This document shows, piece after piece, positions 1 to 12,456 of a stretch of 64,000 nucleotides of DNA. A program made the translations under genes and the position numbers. The stretch's first letter is position 1; each line of letters starts with the position of its first letter. The notes beneath the pieces were generated by a model. The model had not been told where the DNA came from, searched no databases, and saw only the letters and a program-made list of their open reading frames with translations. This stretch comes from Orobanche coerulescens (lineage: Eukaryota > Streptophyta > Magnoliopsida > Lamiales > Orobanchaceae), in contig CM065801.1 in NCBI GenBank assembly GCA_033398695.1, positions 2,418,001 through 2,482,000 on the forward strand, given 5' to 3'.

Positions 1-514
1 CCAGGGTGTGGAAGTCGGGTGGGTGGATGATGGAGGTGCATTGATCTAGTCTTTGGGAAGCCAAAAAGGAAGACTTCCTGAGAAACTGTCAGTCTTAACC
101 TTCGTTCAACCTAAAGTCATGTCCTTCCGGCCCCAAGTGGACCGATCTCTGCCTTTCTCTATCTAGTCTTTTGATCACAGACAACCAATTTTCTTTCTCT
201 TAAAACCCAGAACTTCCGTTGAGAATTGGTGACTGTAAGCCTTAGGAGGAGTCCCGCATTAGGTTGTGATGCAACACTGTCCCTGTATAAAGGGCCCAGA
301 TTGAACCTCCCCTCTTGACCATGGCTTTGATGTGGAGTTAGGCTTGCTTTCTCTACGTTCGTGCTTACCATATGTTGTTTTGAGTGTATGATGGTATATC
401 TTATAATTGTTTTCTCTATTAGCTTCATTTAAGATCTCATGAATTGTGCCTCATGGAATGTTTGGTAGGACTTAAAGTACATATATATCGTGGCGATCAA
501 TTGTCATTTGCAAC

Positions 515-1127
515 CATGGTTGCCAAGACGTCGACCAGTCGCCGGCTAGTCGAACGGTCGGTAATCATTGAATGACTGGGTCGCTCGACTAGTGCAAAGA
601 TGGATTGTGTCGTCTATATGCCCCGATTGGTCGACTAGTGGTCTACTAGACACACCGACTGGTCGACTAGTCGAGGATTAGTCGACGACTTCACAACCAT
701 ATTTAAACTTATTATAGATTTTCTGTGTTGAACTTAATATGTTATCTTTTGGGACATATTTGCCAAGTTATTTCAAGCTATTTTATTACATGTTATTATT
801 TATGTCATCACATGTATAAATATATACTCTCTCCATCCCACGAAGCCTGAGGCAAAACTTTTGGGCACGGGATTTAAGGAGAGTTGAAAAGTAGTGTAAA
901 GTGGTGATATGAATATATATTATTTAAAGTTGTGTGAATAATAAAGATGCCTTAAAAGGGAAATGACTCAAGGTTCGTGGGACGGCCGAAAAAGGAATAC
1001 GACTCAATTTTCGTGGGACGGAGGGAGTATCTATTATTTTTTACTTACCGACTAGTCAATGACTAGTCAACTAGTCGCTCTGTCGGACCTCTGTTGGCTC
1101 GACTCGACTTACTGACTTGACAACCAA
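515..1127. repeat. Imperfect inverted-repeat element rich in GACTAGTCG motifs, split by a Stowaway MITE
   Basis: The left end reads GGTTGCCAAGACGTCGACCA. The right end, reverse-complemented, reads GGTTGTCAAGTCAGTAAGTC, so the ends form imperfect inverted repeats. Both subterminal regions carry many copies of GACTAGTC/CGACTAGT, as in transposase-binding subterminal repeats of DNA transposons. No convincing target-site duplication was found, so the superfamily is not assigned. Confidence 0.45.
827..1027. mobile_element. Stowaway-type MITE (Tc1/Mariner)
   Basis: The left terminus is CTCTCTCCATCCCACGAAG and the right terminus, reverse-complemented, is CTCCCTCCGTCCCACGAAA, matching the Stowaway CTCCCTCCGTCCCA family ends. 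A TA dinucleotide flanks both sides (825-826 and 1028-1029), the expected duplication for this superfamily. The length of about 200 bp is typical and there is no coding capacity. It lies inside a larger inverted-repeat element. Confidence 0.85.
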
Positions 1128-1482
1128 ACTGTTTCTTTATAACATTACCGTCAGTAAGTGAATAGTTGACTTCTTATCAAATGTAAAACAAATATACTAC
1201 TGATGCTACGGCGTGCATGTGACCTGGGCATCCAGTAAACCAAACCGTACTATGTAGTAGTAATGCAGTGAGTTTATTTATGCCTCTAGTTGGCCTTGTT
1301 CGAAAACAGAGAAACTAATATCACATAACACAATAATCAGTTAATTGTTGTTTGGGATTGTGAAATTGACTTTCTTTTTTTGAACAAATAGCTCTTTTGA
1401 ACCCATGATTATGTAGAATTTTCTTGTCCCATGGGGCTCAACAAGATTCACTTTATTTACTGATGGACCATTAAATAAATAG

Positions 1483-4400
1483 GTCATCTGATGATGGAAC
1501 ATGTCGGGTATGGGATGCTAGATACTCCCACTGCCGTCCCCGTGTTTACCTCCCAAAGCCCTCAGATGCTAGTACTGGTTAGATAATGGCCCGGTTATTG
1601 TCTATTTTATGATGCCAGCAAAGGTTACCGGACTCACATGTTTCTATATTAGTGCAGGAAGGATCAGTCGCTTGCCTTCAGCTAGTGCATCAACAAGCAC
1701 TGCTTTCCAGAGCCATCAAATACTATGTTGTGCTTACAATGCTAATGGAACTGTCTTCGTTACTGGGAGCTCTGATACTTTTGCAAGGGTATGGGTGAAC
1801 ATACTCCTGTATATGCTATATGTGACGGGACTACACGTTTGTGAATGTGAAAAAATGTTAACTTGTGATGTTTTTCTTATTTGCCGGAATACCACGTTTA
1901 GTAATCACTAACAGCACTATTTTTGCGGTTTGGCATGTCTGTTTGCCCTTGGTAGGGATGGCCAGTGGGCCGGGCCGGCCCAGCCCACGGTCGAGCCCGG
2001 CCCAAAACCGAGCCCAACTCCCCTGGGCACCCGGGCGGTCCCGGTCCCAAATTCTCCAACCCAGGCCCAGCCCAGCCGACCCACCTCCAAGCCCAGACCG
2101 GCCCAGCCCCGAGCCCACCCGCAGCCCGGCCTCCAGCCCACACACCCTCAGACCACCCCCAGCCCATCCCCAGCCCACCCCAGGCCCATCCCAGCCCACC
2201 ATTCAAATTTGAATGGGGTTGGCCGGGATTCATTTAATTTAATGTTAATATATTTTAAAAACTTAAAATGAATTTTTTTAAATGAAATTTTTTAATTTAA
2301 TGTTAACAATTTTTTTTATTTCAAAACAGATTTTTTAAATTAACTTTTACATTACTTTTCTTAATTAATATCAACTTATTTATTTTAAAAATTCAAAACA
2401 GATTTCTTTCAGTTGCTTTTTAATTTAATGTTAACATATTTTTAAGGCTAAAATGCTCTGGGGTCCCTTAACTTAATTTCAGATAACGATTTAGTCCTTT
2501 ATCTTTTCTTTATCCCAACTAAGTCCTTTATCTTTCTAATTTTAAGCAAAGTTAGCCTTTTTCGTTGGTCTCCGTTAATTGTTATCCAGGTGGCTGTTAA
2601 GTTGCTGACTATCACCTACATGGCTATAAACATTCCTACGTGTTAAATCCCTAACCTATGTGTCAAATCCCTAACCTATGTGTCAAATCCCCAAAACCCA
2701 ATTTCTAAAAAATTGCCAAAAGAATTTAAATGAATTTTTTTTCTTTTTCTTTTTTTTTACCTACCCAACCCGCTCCGGTTCATCTCCGCCACCGTGTTTC
2801 TTTCCCTCAGGGGTGGAACCTCCATCGCCGCCGATGACGTGGTTCTTCTCTCCCCACGGTCGTCTTCTTTTGGTTTGACTTGTGCTGCGGTAGTGGTGCT
2901 GCTGTTGGTGCGGTTGTCGGCTTTAATAGAAGGAGGGTTAGTATCCTCTGCTTGACCTGACACCGCAAGCTCAGGGTCTTGCATTTCAGACCATTTCTAA
3001 TTCTCCATCGTTCTTTATTTACTCATAATCATGTTCTATCGTTTTTTTTAATTATTATTTTATTATTTTTACATACTTTAAATTACTAAAAATATTTCAC
3101 TGCACCTTTGCCGGAACCCTGAGCCAGAGCTCCTCCGCCGCACGCCAAAGCTTCCTAGTCGTCTCCCTCCACCCCCTACACACCCTCGCCGCCGACAGGA
3201 GCCTTGCCGGAGGCAATCTCCTCAAAACCTCCCACAAACAGTTCATCGGCAGCCCACCCGACCCATCCAGATCCGGATCCTCTTTCTTGTCAAACCGCTC
3301 CTCATCCAACTCATACAACCGACGGCGGCTCACACAGGAAATTGACACATAGGTTAGGAATTTGACACGTAGAAATGTTTATAGCCATGTAGGTGATAGT
3401 CAGCAACTTAACAGCCACCTGGACAACAATTAACGGAGACCAACGGAAAAGGCTAACTTTGCTTAAAATTAGAAAGATAAAGGACTTAGATGGGACAAAA
3501 AAAAGATAAAGGACTAAATCGTTATCTGAAATTAAGTTAAGGGACCCCAGGAGCATTTTAGCCTATTTTTAAATTCAAAATAGTTTTTTTTTTTTTAATA
3601 TTCAGCCCAGGTCAGTCCGGCCCAGGACACCCCGGGGGAGGACGTGCAGCGGGCCGCAGCCCCCCAGACCAGGCCCAGCCCGCCATAAACATGGGCCGGT
3701 CCTGGGCTCCCTACTCCCGGCCCGGTCCGGACCAGCCCAGCCCCGTCCATGGCCACCTCTAGCCCTTGGTTCTTAGTTACTTGTTTTGACCTTGTCTTTG
3801 CATGTATTATGTTATATACTAGGTATCCATATAATATTGTCCAGAATTGTGTATGAATTGAACGTTTGCAGCCAGGTGGTTATGTTTGTTAATATATTCT
3901 CAGAATACGACGCAACATATTATGCCCGCGACGGAGGTGTTCTATATGATGCTTCTTTCATTGTTCGGTGCTCCTATAAAATCTTGGCACGAAAAGTAAT
4001 TATTTTAAGCCTGGTGGAGAATTCCTAAGAAATTTCTTTAAGCAGGTTTGGAGTGCTTGCAAACCCAATACAGATGATCCTGAACAAGTATGCCATGAAA
4101 TTGACATACTAGCTGGTCATGAGAATGATGTCAACTACGTTCAATTCAGGTTAATAATAAGTCATCGTTTTGAAACCTCGGAAGTTTTTTTCTTTTTTCT
4201 TCATTTTTTATTTTTTTATTTTCTAATATTTACTGCCGGTTCCTTTATACAGTGGCTGTGCTGTGGCATCACGATCTTCTCCATCCGATTCATATATCGA
4301 GGATAACATTCCAAAGATTAAAAACACCTGGTGTGTTATGGTTACTTTTTTGCATCCTACACAAGCTTTTGTTCACTTCACTTGTGCTTGTTTTTGACAC

Positions 4401-7400
4401 TAGCTGAACTTTTTTGTAACCTGTCAATGACTTGTGCCTTTCTGATCTTGATAATCTCAGGTTTAATCATGAAAACATTGTTACCTGTTCACGTGATGGC
4501 AGCGCAATTATTTGGGTTCCTAGATTGCGAAGATCTCATGTTAGTTCTTCTATTCATTAAGATTCTAGTACTTGATCATTTGAATAGAATTAGGTTCACA
4601 TACATGCTTTTGCAAGTATTCGTGTTTTACTTCTGGTGCCCAAATTTTACCTGGCTGTAACAATGTCTATCTCTAATGAGTCATGACTCAGATGGTGTTC
4701 TTCTTTTTCCTTCTTTTTTTTTTCTTTTTTTTTTTCGAACACTTTTTCCTTTCAGGGAAAAGTTGGACGTTGGGTTAAGGCATATCATCTTAAAGTTCCT
4801 CCTCCACCTATGCCTCCCCGACCCGCCCGTGGCGGTCCACGTCAGAGATATCTTCCGACTCCTCGTGGTGTTAATATGATCGTATGGAGCCTGGATAATC
4901 GTTTTGTGCTTGCTGCCATCATGGGTAACCTACTCCATAGGGAAAAGCTACTCTTCCAGTCACCTCTATTTACCTCTTTATCTTAGGGCTACATTATCAG
5001 ATATTGCGATGGATATTGTTACTTTTATGTAACTGATTGCGGTTACGAGTATTAAGGATTAGCATCTTTACAAAGTCAGGTGGGAACCGACTGTAGACAA
5101 ATTCATCATTGTATACCGAATAATATAGCTTTTATTCATAGTAATTACTGCCACTGACAGCAAAAAATTAGTTAAGATTTCTCTATTAAATATGCGCTGT
5201 GGCACTTATAAAGATGTGAATTTTAATTATAGCCCCTTGCGTGCAAGGAGAGTCCGGAATAGGAAAGAAGGTTATTAATTTTTTACAAGAAGATTATCAT
5301 TATTATTTTTAATTGCAAGGGCATTATTGTTGGAATGTACCCTTTTATATAGTTTTCTATTTTTTGAGATCATCTCTGTTTTATTATTTATGAATGTAAT
5401 GTTATGCAAATAAAAAAATCATGTGGTTTCTCGGGTTGGAAATCTGTATTTATTTAATATATATTCCTGCAGATAACAGAATATGTGTTTGGAATGCTAC
5501 TGATGGTAGTTTGGTGCACTCTTTGGCTGGTCATACAGCATCTGTACGTACAACTAATCTTCTAAGATCTACTCTTCAGTCTTCACATAGACCTTAAATG
5601 CTTTATATGAATATTTGATGTTTTTTGTCATCAATATTTTGATCATCATCATCATCATCATCATCATCAACATGTGCACCTCAATCCCAACTATGTTGGG
5701 CCCGGCGGTATGATTGAAGATTATAATGTCAATTAATTGTCCAAAATTAGTTAACAATGTAAATTCATGCAAAAAGCAAGGTGGCAAAGTTTCACGCCGG
5801 ACGCCCTTTGTGTCGCTTTGTTCGTACGAAGGAGAAATAAGATGAAATTCCAAAACCGTCAACATCACAGTTTTTTCCGATTACATGGAAAATATCATGA
5901 GATGGAGATGAGTTGTGACGTTTTCAGAAATTGATTCATGTTAGCCGACCCCAAAGCATTTTGGGACTAAGGCTCGTTGTTGTTGTATGGAGATAAGTTG
6001 AGATAATTGCTAGTCATGTCACATTACATGATTGACACGTACATCAGGCAACATCATTGTCATCAATATTTTGATATTATTTATTTTTTATCTGGCTGTT
6101 GTTAGCAGCCACCCACCTCCACCCCCACCCTTTCCCTAAGGAAAATAATAATAGAAAAGTAAAAAGTAAAGGACATCATACAACTGCGAAAACATAGGAT
6201 TTAGTAAATTACAAACGGTCGTGCCAGGTAGCAGATTTGCAGAGCAAAATATCATGAGAACATTGAGTTGAACTTTTCAATATTTTCCCAATAGTTTGTA
6301 AATTCAATCCCACAGCAAAACCTCAGAACTTATGTTATATATTTATAGATAATTAAAGGAGTGCCCTCTCCAGTGATATAGGCATTTTTTTCATATAAAA
6401 TAGAACATGAAACCTAATTGATAGATTTTTTTGTTCGGACATCATAGCCAAATGTCAAAAGTGTTATTTCCATATTCTTCTTTGATGGTACTTTTCACTG
6501 GCTGCATTTGCTAGTATTCTCCTTTCGGGGTAACAAGGAAAGTGAGGCTGGAAATTGTGGGTGGCAGGCAGGTTTTTGGGCTTCGATGACAAGTAGAGCT
6601 GCACTTAGTGATGGGTTTAGAAAACTCAGTAGGAACTTTTGGCATGCGCATGTATCTGAAGCCGTAATTGTCAATGCATTTTCATACTGAATGTACATTT
6701 CTGTGTTTGCTTGTAACTTGACTTCATATTTTGAATCCATTGTTTTTTCGTAACTGCTTTTCCTTCTTAATTTCATTACTGCTTCTCAAAAGTCAAAATG
6801 ACTGCGCGCATCTCTTCAGTCTTTTCACATATGCGCCTGAAAAGTTAGTTGTATTTCATTCTCATCTGAAACTGTACTTTCTTTGAATGGTTTTAATTTC
6901 TTAAAATGTTCTTAAGTAATGAATAACGGCGAGTTTTAATATCGAAGGCATCCGTGCAACTTCAGTGATTTCAATTGAGTTTTGGATTAAAATCTCATTC
7001 TCGAAACTCCACCTGGCCGCATCGCTCAGTTATTATTATTTTTTTTTATTTAGAGCTCACAATTTTGTTTCCTGTAATCTGACAGACTTATGTTTTGGAC
7101 GTGCATCCTTTTAACCCAAGAATTGCTATGAGTGCTGGGTATGATGGGAAAACAATATTGTGGGATGTAAGTAAATCATGTTCTCCTTTCATCAATTTTG
7201 ACCTCTAGTTCGTCTGTAATGATCTTTTCTTTATAATGTATTTCTAGATATGGGAGGGTACTCCTATAAGAGTGTATGAGATAGGTGGACGCTTTAAGCT
7301 GGTTGACGGGAAGTTCTCACTGTAAGTCGCAGCATGCAAACTTTTCCCGACACATCTTTTCCATAAAAAAAGATTGTGTCCATAAGAATCAGAACACTAC

Positions 7401-10400
7401 ATTTTTCACGATTTCAGTAGCCAGTACAATTGTTTTCCCTACTGTAAGCTAACATGTCGGCTCCATCGAATAAATCTCTAGTTCAATGAGAATTTGATCT
7501 CGTGTTTACACGTGGGCTAATCTGCTGTAGAATATACTGAGTTTTGTCCTTGGCAATAAAAATACTGTTTCTTGGTGATCTAGGGATGGGACATCAATCG
7601 TGCTTTCAGATGATGTAGGTCAGATATATTTGCTAAACACTGGTGAAGGGGAGTCCCAGAAGGATGCTAAATATGATCAGGTATACGAATGGTACTTTTC
7701 CTTTTTGGGACTTTCTTAAAACTAATTAAACTATGTAAACATATATTCAACAGTTCTTCCTTGGGGACTATCGTCCACTTACCCAGGACACACATGGCAA
7801 TGTTGTTGATCAGGTGAATTGACCTTCTCTTATCATATCCTTTTTCATGATTATTTTAGAGATAAAAACCCTCTACTGTTGCCATTTTTAGTTTATTTTT
7901 CAGTATTATCACTACTGTCATTGTTTTACACTTCTGTTAATTTTTTTCTGTCACTAAAACCCTTCTGTGGTTTCATGGGGTTGTTGTACTTCCATACCTT
8001 TTTCACTTGTACTGGCCTCAGCTATCCAACATGTCTTTTTGTCTTGTTATTCTAATATCGCAATATGCTGCATCTGCTGCAGGAGACACAGCTCACACCA
8101 TATGTGAGGAATATTCAGGATCCATTATGTGATTCAAGTATGCACTGATTCTATTTACTCACATTTGGTCATTGTCTGTGCATTTTTCCAGTGTCTCTAT
8201 CTGTCATACTTTTCTTCCAAAGATAAATCTGAGTATCGTTACCCTATGTTTGGGGAATCACAGGCATGCTTCCATACCCAGAACCTTACCAGAGTACATA
8301 TCAGCAACGTCGGCTTGGTGCTCTGGGAATCGAGTGGCGTCCTTCGTCCATAAAATTTGCTGTTGGCACAGATATTGGGATCGGCCAAGAGTTCCGAATT
8401 TTACCTTTGCCAGATTTGGATGTGGTACTTGAGCCACTGCCAGATTATGTGGATTCTATGTATTGGGAACCAGAAAACGATGGCTTGAATGATGACAATG
8501 ACTCGGAGTATAATGTTGCCGAAGAGAATCCTAGTGATGAACCAACTTGTCCTAGTGACAGCACATCAAATGACTCGAATTGTCGTGAACAAGACAAGGT
8601 CACACGGAATCAAAAGAATAATACGCGCCGTTCAAAACGAAAGAAATCCGTACAAGAAGTAATATATGTTTTTCCAGAAACTTTAATGTTTTGTGTGATT
8701 GCATTGTCTAAGAATTTTTTTTTTTTTTTGCCAGGCAACTTCTTCTGGTAGACATGTTAAGAAAATATCAGATGGACACGAGGAGGGAACCTCGTCTAGG
8801 AGTAAAAGACATAAAAAGCAAAAAATTACTCACAGGACATCCAGAAGGAAGTCTACCAAGTCAAAGACATTGAGACCTCAGAGGGTTGCCGCACGTAACA
8901 CAATCATTAATTTGTCCCAGATAACTGAAACTTCTGAAGATGAAGATGAAGATGACTCAGCATGTGACACATCAGATAGAGAGTCGTCCTTGGAAGGTTC
9001 ACCCGTTCATGGAGAAAAATATGAAAATAACCTGGTCAATGATCAAAAACCATATTCAGATGCTGCAATGGTAACTTCACATGTGTCTGATGACACAGTC
9101 CAACCTCTGTTCTCTCAGAACAATGCTGGAAACAAGAAGAAATTGGTGTTAAGATTTTCTATCCATAATCGTAAGGCACCTATAATTTCTGAGAGTCCTG
9201 CGGACGAATTGATAAGTCAAACTACATCATCGGCTCTGGGAACAAATGAGGAAAACCCTTATAAAGACAGGGTTAGCTCTAGATCAGGGGAGCTTGGTTC
9301 ATGTTCTGCCACTGAGGTTGATAAGGAATTCTCTCAAAATGGTGCCAATGAGTCGACGACGTTTGCAGGTCGCAGTGACGGCAATATGAGTTGGGGAAAG
9401 TTTAGAATCCGCACGTCAAGTGGCACACAGTTAGGAGATCACACGCCGATGAATGTGAATTGTATAAAAACTAATGGACGCTTCTCTTCTGAAAATGATG
9501 ATAAATCTTCATTGTCCATGTCACCTATTCGTGATCAACAATTGGGAAGTGATTCTGGAGTGTTTAACAAGCAAATTTTTGTTGATGGAGAGAAAGCCTT
9601 ATCTACTTCTGATCTCGGTGGATCTAGTAGCCTCGTCTTTGATGCAAAACACTCTTTCGCACCACAAACCAATACTAAAAAAAAACTAACCGTAAAAATA
9701 AAATCAAAGAGACTCTTTGAGAACTCTCCTTCCAAACTTCCAGACGAACCCAATCATACGCCACCACAACTCCATGTAAATGGAGATGAAATTTATGACA
9801 GTGACCCAAGTTTTAGCCTACCTAACCAAGAGGAGGAGGCTGACGACTCGTCTGACAAGGCAACTGACTCAGCTCGTCGAGCTAGATCCACTAGGTTGAA
9901 GGCTACGTCACGGGAGATTAGTCTAGCAAACCATTACTTGGAAATAGGTGCTGGCTATGTACAACCAGGTACATCGAGAGGCGCAGAGAAGTCGTTCCCC
10001 GAGAAAGATGTTGATTATTTCCCATCAGGGGGATCCAGATATGCTGGAAAATACAAGTCTTCAAGAAACAAGAGAGAAAGTGGCTACAGAGGAGAAAGAA
10101 GCTCTTTGGTCAAGCACCATATGCCCAAAAAAACGCATTGGCTGCTGTTGTCAGAGCAGGAGGATGGATATCGTTACATTCCTCAGCTAGGAGATGAAGT
10201 TGTGTACTTGCGGCAGGTAAATTTTGTTTTGATCACGGATTTTTGTCTGTCATCATCATCATCTCATCAAGATAAGGTCACAAGTATGTTGGGGTCGATG
10301 GCATGAAGATTATTATGTCAATTAATAGTCCAAAATTAGTTTAACACTATAAATTCGTTCAAAAAGCAAAGTAATGAAGTTTTACGCGTGATGTCCTTCG

Positions 10401-12456
10401 TGTCTCAACCTTTAGACGAAGAAGGAATGAGATGAAATTCCAAAACCATCATCCTTGTTTTTCCAATTGCATGAAAAATATTATCAGAAGGCAATGAGTT
10501 GAGATAATTGTCATTACTTATTAGCCTACGATCTGCCCTCCTTTTTTCATGCATCATGAAACATGACTTGGATTTTTTTCTGTAAAATGGAAAAATAAAA
10601 GAAAGAAACTGGATTTGAGTCTAGTCTTTGGAACATATCTATAAGCTATTTCCATACTACGAGAGAAGTCAAAATTCGTTTTTATTGTAATTTTGAAGAA
10701 AAGGCCCTTTCATTAAGAGTTACAGAAATACCTGCTATAAATAACTAGGAAAAAAGAAACAGGTCTGGCATCTACTTTACTCAACACTTTATCTTTGCTT
10801 AAGGCCAAGAATTTGATAGAGAGCTAAAGTTTGTGGTAACTTTATTCCGTCAATGATTTATCCTCTTGTTGATTGAATGACTCATTTAGCATTTCATATT
10901 GTACAGGGCCACGAGGATTACTTAGAGTTGAGTCAGGCATCAGAGTCTGGTCCTTGGGAGATATATAGAGATAATAAGATTAGAGCTGTCGAAGTTTGTT
11001 CGGTTGAAGACCTCAAGTATACATCACAACCTGGTTCTGGAGAAAGCTGCTGTTATATCACCCTGAAATTCGTGGACACTTTTTGCAGTGTAGTCGGCAA
11101 TGAATTCCGACTTATACTGCCCGAACTGAACGACTTCCCAGATTTCATTGTCGAAAGGAGTCGGTATGACGCGGCTATGGAGAGAAACTGGACAAGTAGG
11201 GATAAATGCCTTGTGTGGTGGAGAGATGAGAGTGGGGTCGGAGGTGCTTGGTGGGAAGGTCGAATTACTGCTATTAAAGACAAATGTAATAACTTCCCTG
11301 GAAGTCCTTGGGAAAGATATCTTGTTAAGTACAAGGACGATACTACTGATTTCCGTTGTCACTGCCCTTGGGAACTGTATGATCGAGACAGGCCGTGGGA
11401 GCAGCCCACCATTGACTTTAAGAGCAAAGAGAAGATTTTATACTCTTTTGCTAAATTAGTGCGGGCTGCTAGTAAAGATAAGGTCCTTCCTCTATCCCTC
11501 CTAATATTTTTTTTTTGATATTTTTAGTTTTATGTTTATACTTTCTAGTATTAGGTAAATAACAAAAAAGCCCAGCCATTTGTTCAAATTTACAACTACT
11601 CCCTTGGTATTTTGTTTCTACTTTATGAATTACACCATCAGGGGTTTTGTTAGGTAAATACAAATCACAAGTGGGTATTTGTAATTTTGGAAGACAGCTG
11701 AAGATTTTTAGGCTAGTGATTGGAGACCATTTCATTTCATTTTTTCTTTCTGCTAGAAATTTTTGCCCCTCAAAACAGTGTATCTCCACAATTTTTTTTC
11801 CTCAACAAATACACTATTCAGTCACTTTCACTTTTCTCTAATAAATTAGGTATACTCTTTTGAAAAAAAAAAAAGAAGAGAATAAATCAATATTACATAT
11901 CTTCCTACAATCTGCTATTCACCCACTCACACATTTCTAATACAAATCATTACAATTCTTTTAATCATTTCAATTAGCAAATCATTAGATTATTATATCT
12001 CCCAATCACGCTCAACTTTCGTCCTTTTTCCTATAAAGTTTTGTTACATCACTATTCTCTAGCAGCTCAAATTTTTTCCGAAATGAAACGAATGGAGAGT
12101 TCGAATTTTCTTGTTTGAATTTATTGCTGATGTCACAGGATCGGTATGGTATCATAAAATTGAATGAAGTTGCACAGAAGTTGGATTTCATGAACAGGTA
12201 CAGGTTTAGTGCTCTGTTTCATATTTATAATCCATGTACTGAAATGTTAAGATCTTGCAGGTTTCCTGTTCCACTATCTTTGGATATAATCAAGTCGAGG
12301 ATAGAAAATGACTATTATAGGAGCCTCAAGGCAATGCAGCATGATTTTGAGGTAATGCTGGCAAATGTTGAATATTATTTTCAGAAAAATACAGATGTTT
12401 TGAGAAAGGTCGCCCGGCTATACAGCTGGTTCGATGAAATCCTATCGGACTTATAG
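1483..12456 (+). CDS. WD40-repeat and bromodomain protein (BRWD/PHIP-like), 5'-partial
   Basis: Exons: 1483-1577, 1658-1788, 4046-4149, 4253-4330, 4461-4539, 4756-4924, 5473-5543, 7086-7166, 7248-7321, 7584-7680, 7754-7813, 8083-8137, 8264-8658, 8735-10216, 10907-11482, 12139-12197 and 12261-12456 (TAG). All junctions are GT-AG and phases agree, giving 1267 codons including the stop. WD repeats are visible (SSDDGTCRVWDARY, GSSDTFARV, CSRDGSAIIWVPR, SAGYDGKTILWD). A long acidic, Lys/Ser-rich, probably disordered region follows in the 1.48 kb exon, then an HEDYLELS/GPWE segment and a C-terminal bromodomain-like helix region (MQHDFEVMLANVEYYF). The layout matches plant homologues of animal BRWD/PHIP proteins, represented in Arabidopsis by At2g47410 and At5g49430; animal relatives are chromatin or ubiquitin-ligase adaptors. 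A nuclear chromatin role is inferred from the family. The N-terminal WD repeats are outside the window. The intron at 1789-4045 is swollen by transposons. Confidence 0.9.
2446..3563. mobile_element. Pack-MULE (Mutator-like) carrying an F-box gene fragment
   Basis: The ends GGCTAAAATGCTC and GAGCATTTTAGCC begin long terminal inverted repeats of about 200 bp (near 2446-2660 and 3345-3563). An exact 9-bp duplication TATTTTTAA lies at 2437-2445 and 3564-3572, the Mutator hallmark. The interior (about 2760-3345) is GC-richer and gene-like. On the minus strand it encodes an F-box-like stretch, and a second gene-like stretch lies at 2757-2984. Capture of host gene pieces between long TIRs is the definition of a Pack-MULE. 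It is nested inside the hAT element at 1953-3761. Confidence 0.9.
3097..3348 (-). pseudogene. Captured F-box domain fragment inside the Pack-MULE
   Basis: The minus-strand frame reads an F-box-like helix series including LPMNCLWEVLRRLPP, ARLLSAARVCRGW and LWRAAEELWLRV, i.e. the LPxxxLxxxLxxLPPxxLxxxxxVCRxW pattern by which F-box proteins bind SKP1. It covers about 50 residues of domain with no substrate-recognition region, and it starts inside the terminal inverted repeat. It is therefore a transduplicated exon piece rather than a complete gene. The parent gene is not identifiable from this window. Confidence 0.7.
5544..7085. repeat. Large intron of the WD/bromodomain gene with a dispersed SINE-like repeat
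   Basis: This 1.5 kb intron holds a (CAT)n microsatellite at about 5641-5670. About 5680-5995 is a dispersed repeat ending, on the minus strand, in an ACAACAACAACGAGCCTTAG / GGGGTCGGCTAACATGAATC signature. The same signature occurs near 26170 and 34066, and a related body without that end lies at about 10265-10510. The rest of the intron has no recognisable feature. Confidence 0.55.
10265..10510. repeat. Second copy of the intronic dispersed repeat
   Basis: It is clearly similar over about 230 bp to 5690-5940: both share the phrases GTCAATTAAT, GTCCAAAATTAGTT, GATGAAATTCCAAAACC and GAGATAATTG. It lies just downstream of the long 1.48 kb exon, in the intron at 10217-10906. The divergence suggests an old retroposed family. 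Confidence 0.6.

Larger units (their letters stand above)
1..1482. other. Upstream intron or flank of the WD/bromodomain gene, with nested MITEs
   Basis: No exon of the gene that starts at 1483 could be recognised here, so its missing N-terminal WD repeats probably lie beyond the left edge and this is likely intron. The stretch 1-480 holds nothing I recognise. About 517-1127 is a repeat rich in short GACTAGTC-type motifs with imperfect inverted ends, and a Stowaway-type MITE sits inside it (both listed separately). The rest is AT-rich and featureless. Confidence 0.5.
1953..3761. mobile_element. hAT-type non-autonomous element hosting a nested Pack-MULE
   Basis: The left end TAGGGATGGCCA and the right end TGGCCACCTCTA are inverted repeats of hAT type. 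An exact 8-bp duplication GCCCTTGG flanks the element at 1945-1952 and 3762-3769. The inner arms are GC-rich and dominated by GGCCCAGCCC-like repeats (about 1960-2220 and 3600-3755), with AT-rich DNA between. No transposase is visible. It lies in an intron of the WD/bromodomain gene. Open frames in the GC-rich arm are low-complexity Pro/Gly artefacts. Confidence 0.88.

Noticed and set aside
1858..2271. Several overlapping Pro/Gly/Ala-rich open frames on both strands
   Set aside because: They lie in the GGCCCAGCCC-rich arm of a hAT MITE; open in many frames because of composition, not coding.
5569..5868. Minus-strand frame containing poly-Met
   Set aside because: Translation of a CAT microsatellite and a dispersed repeat within an intron.
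8129..8432. Alternative frames beside the 8264-8658 exon
   Set aside because: Shadows of the WD/bromodomain exon; only the frame with the DNDSEY region continues correctly across splice sites.
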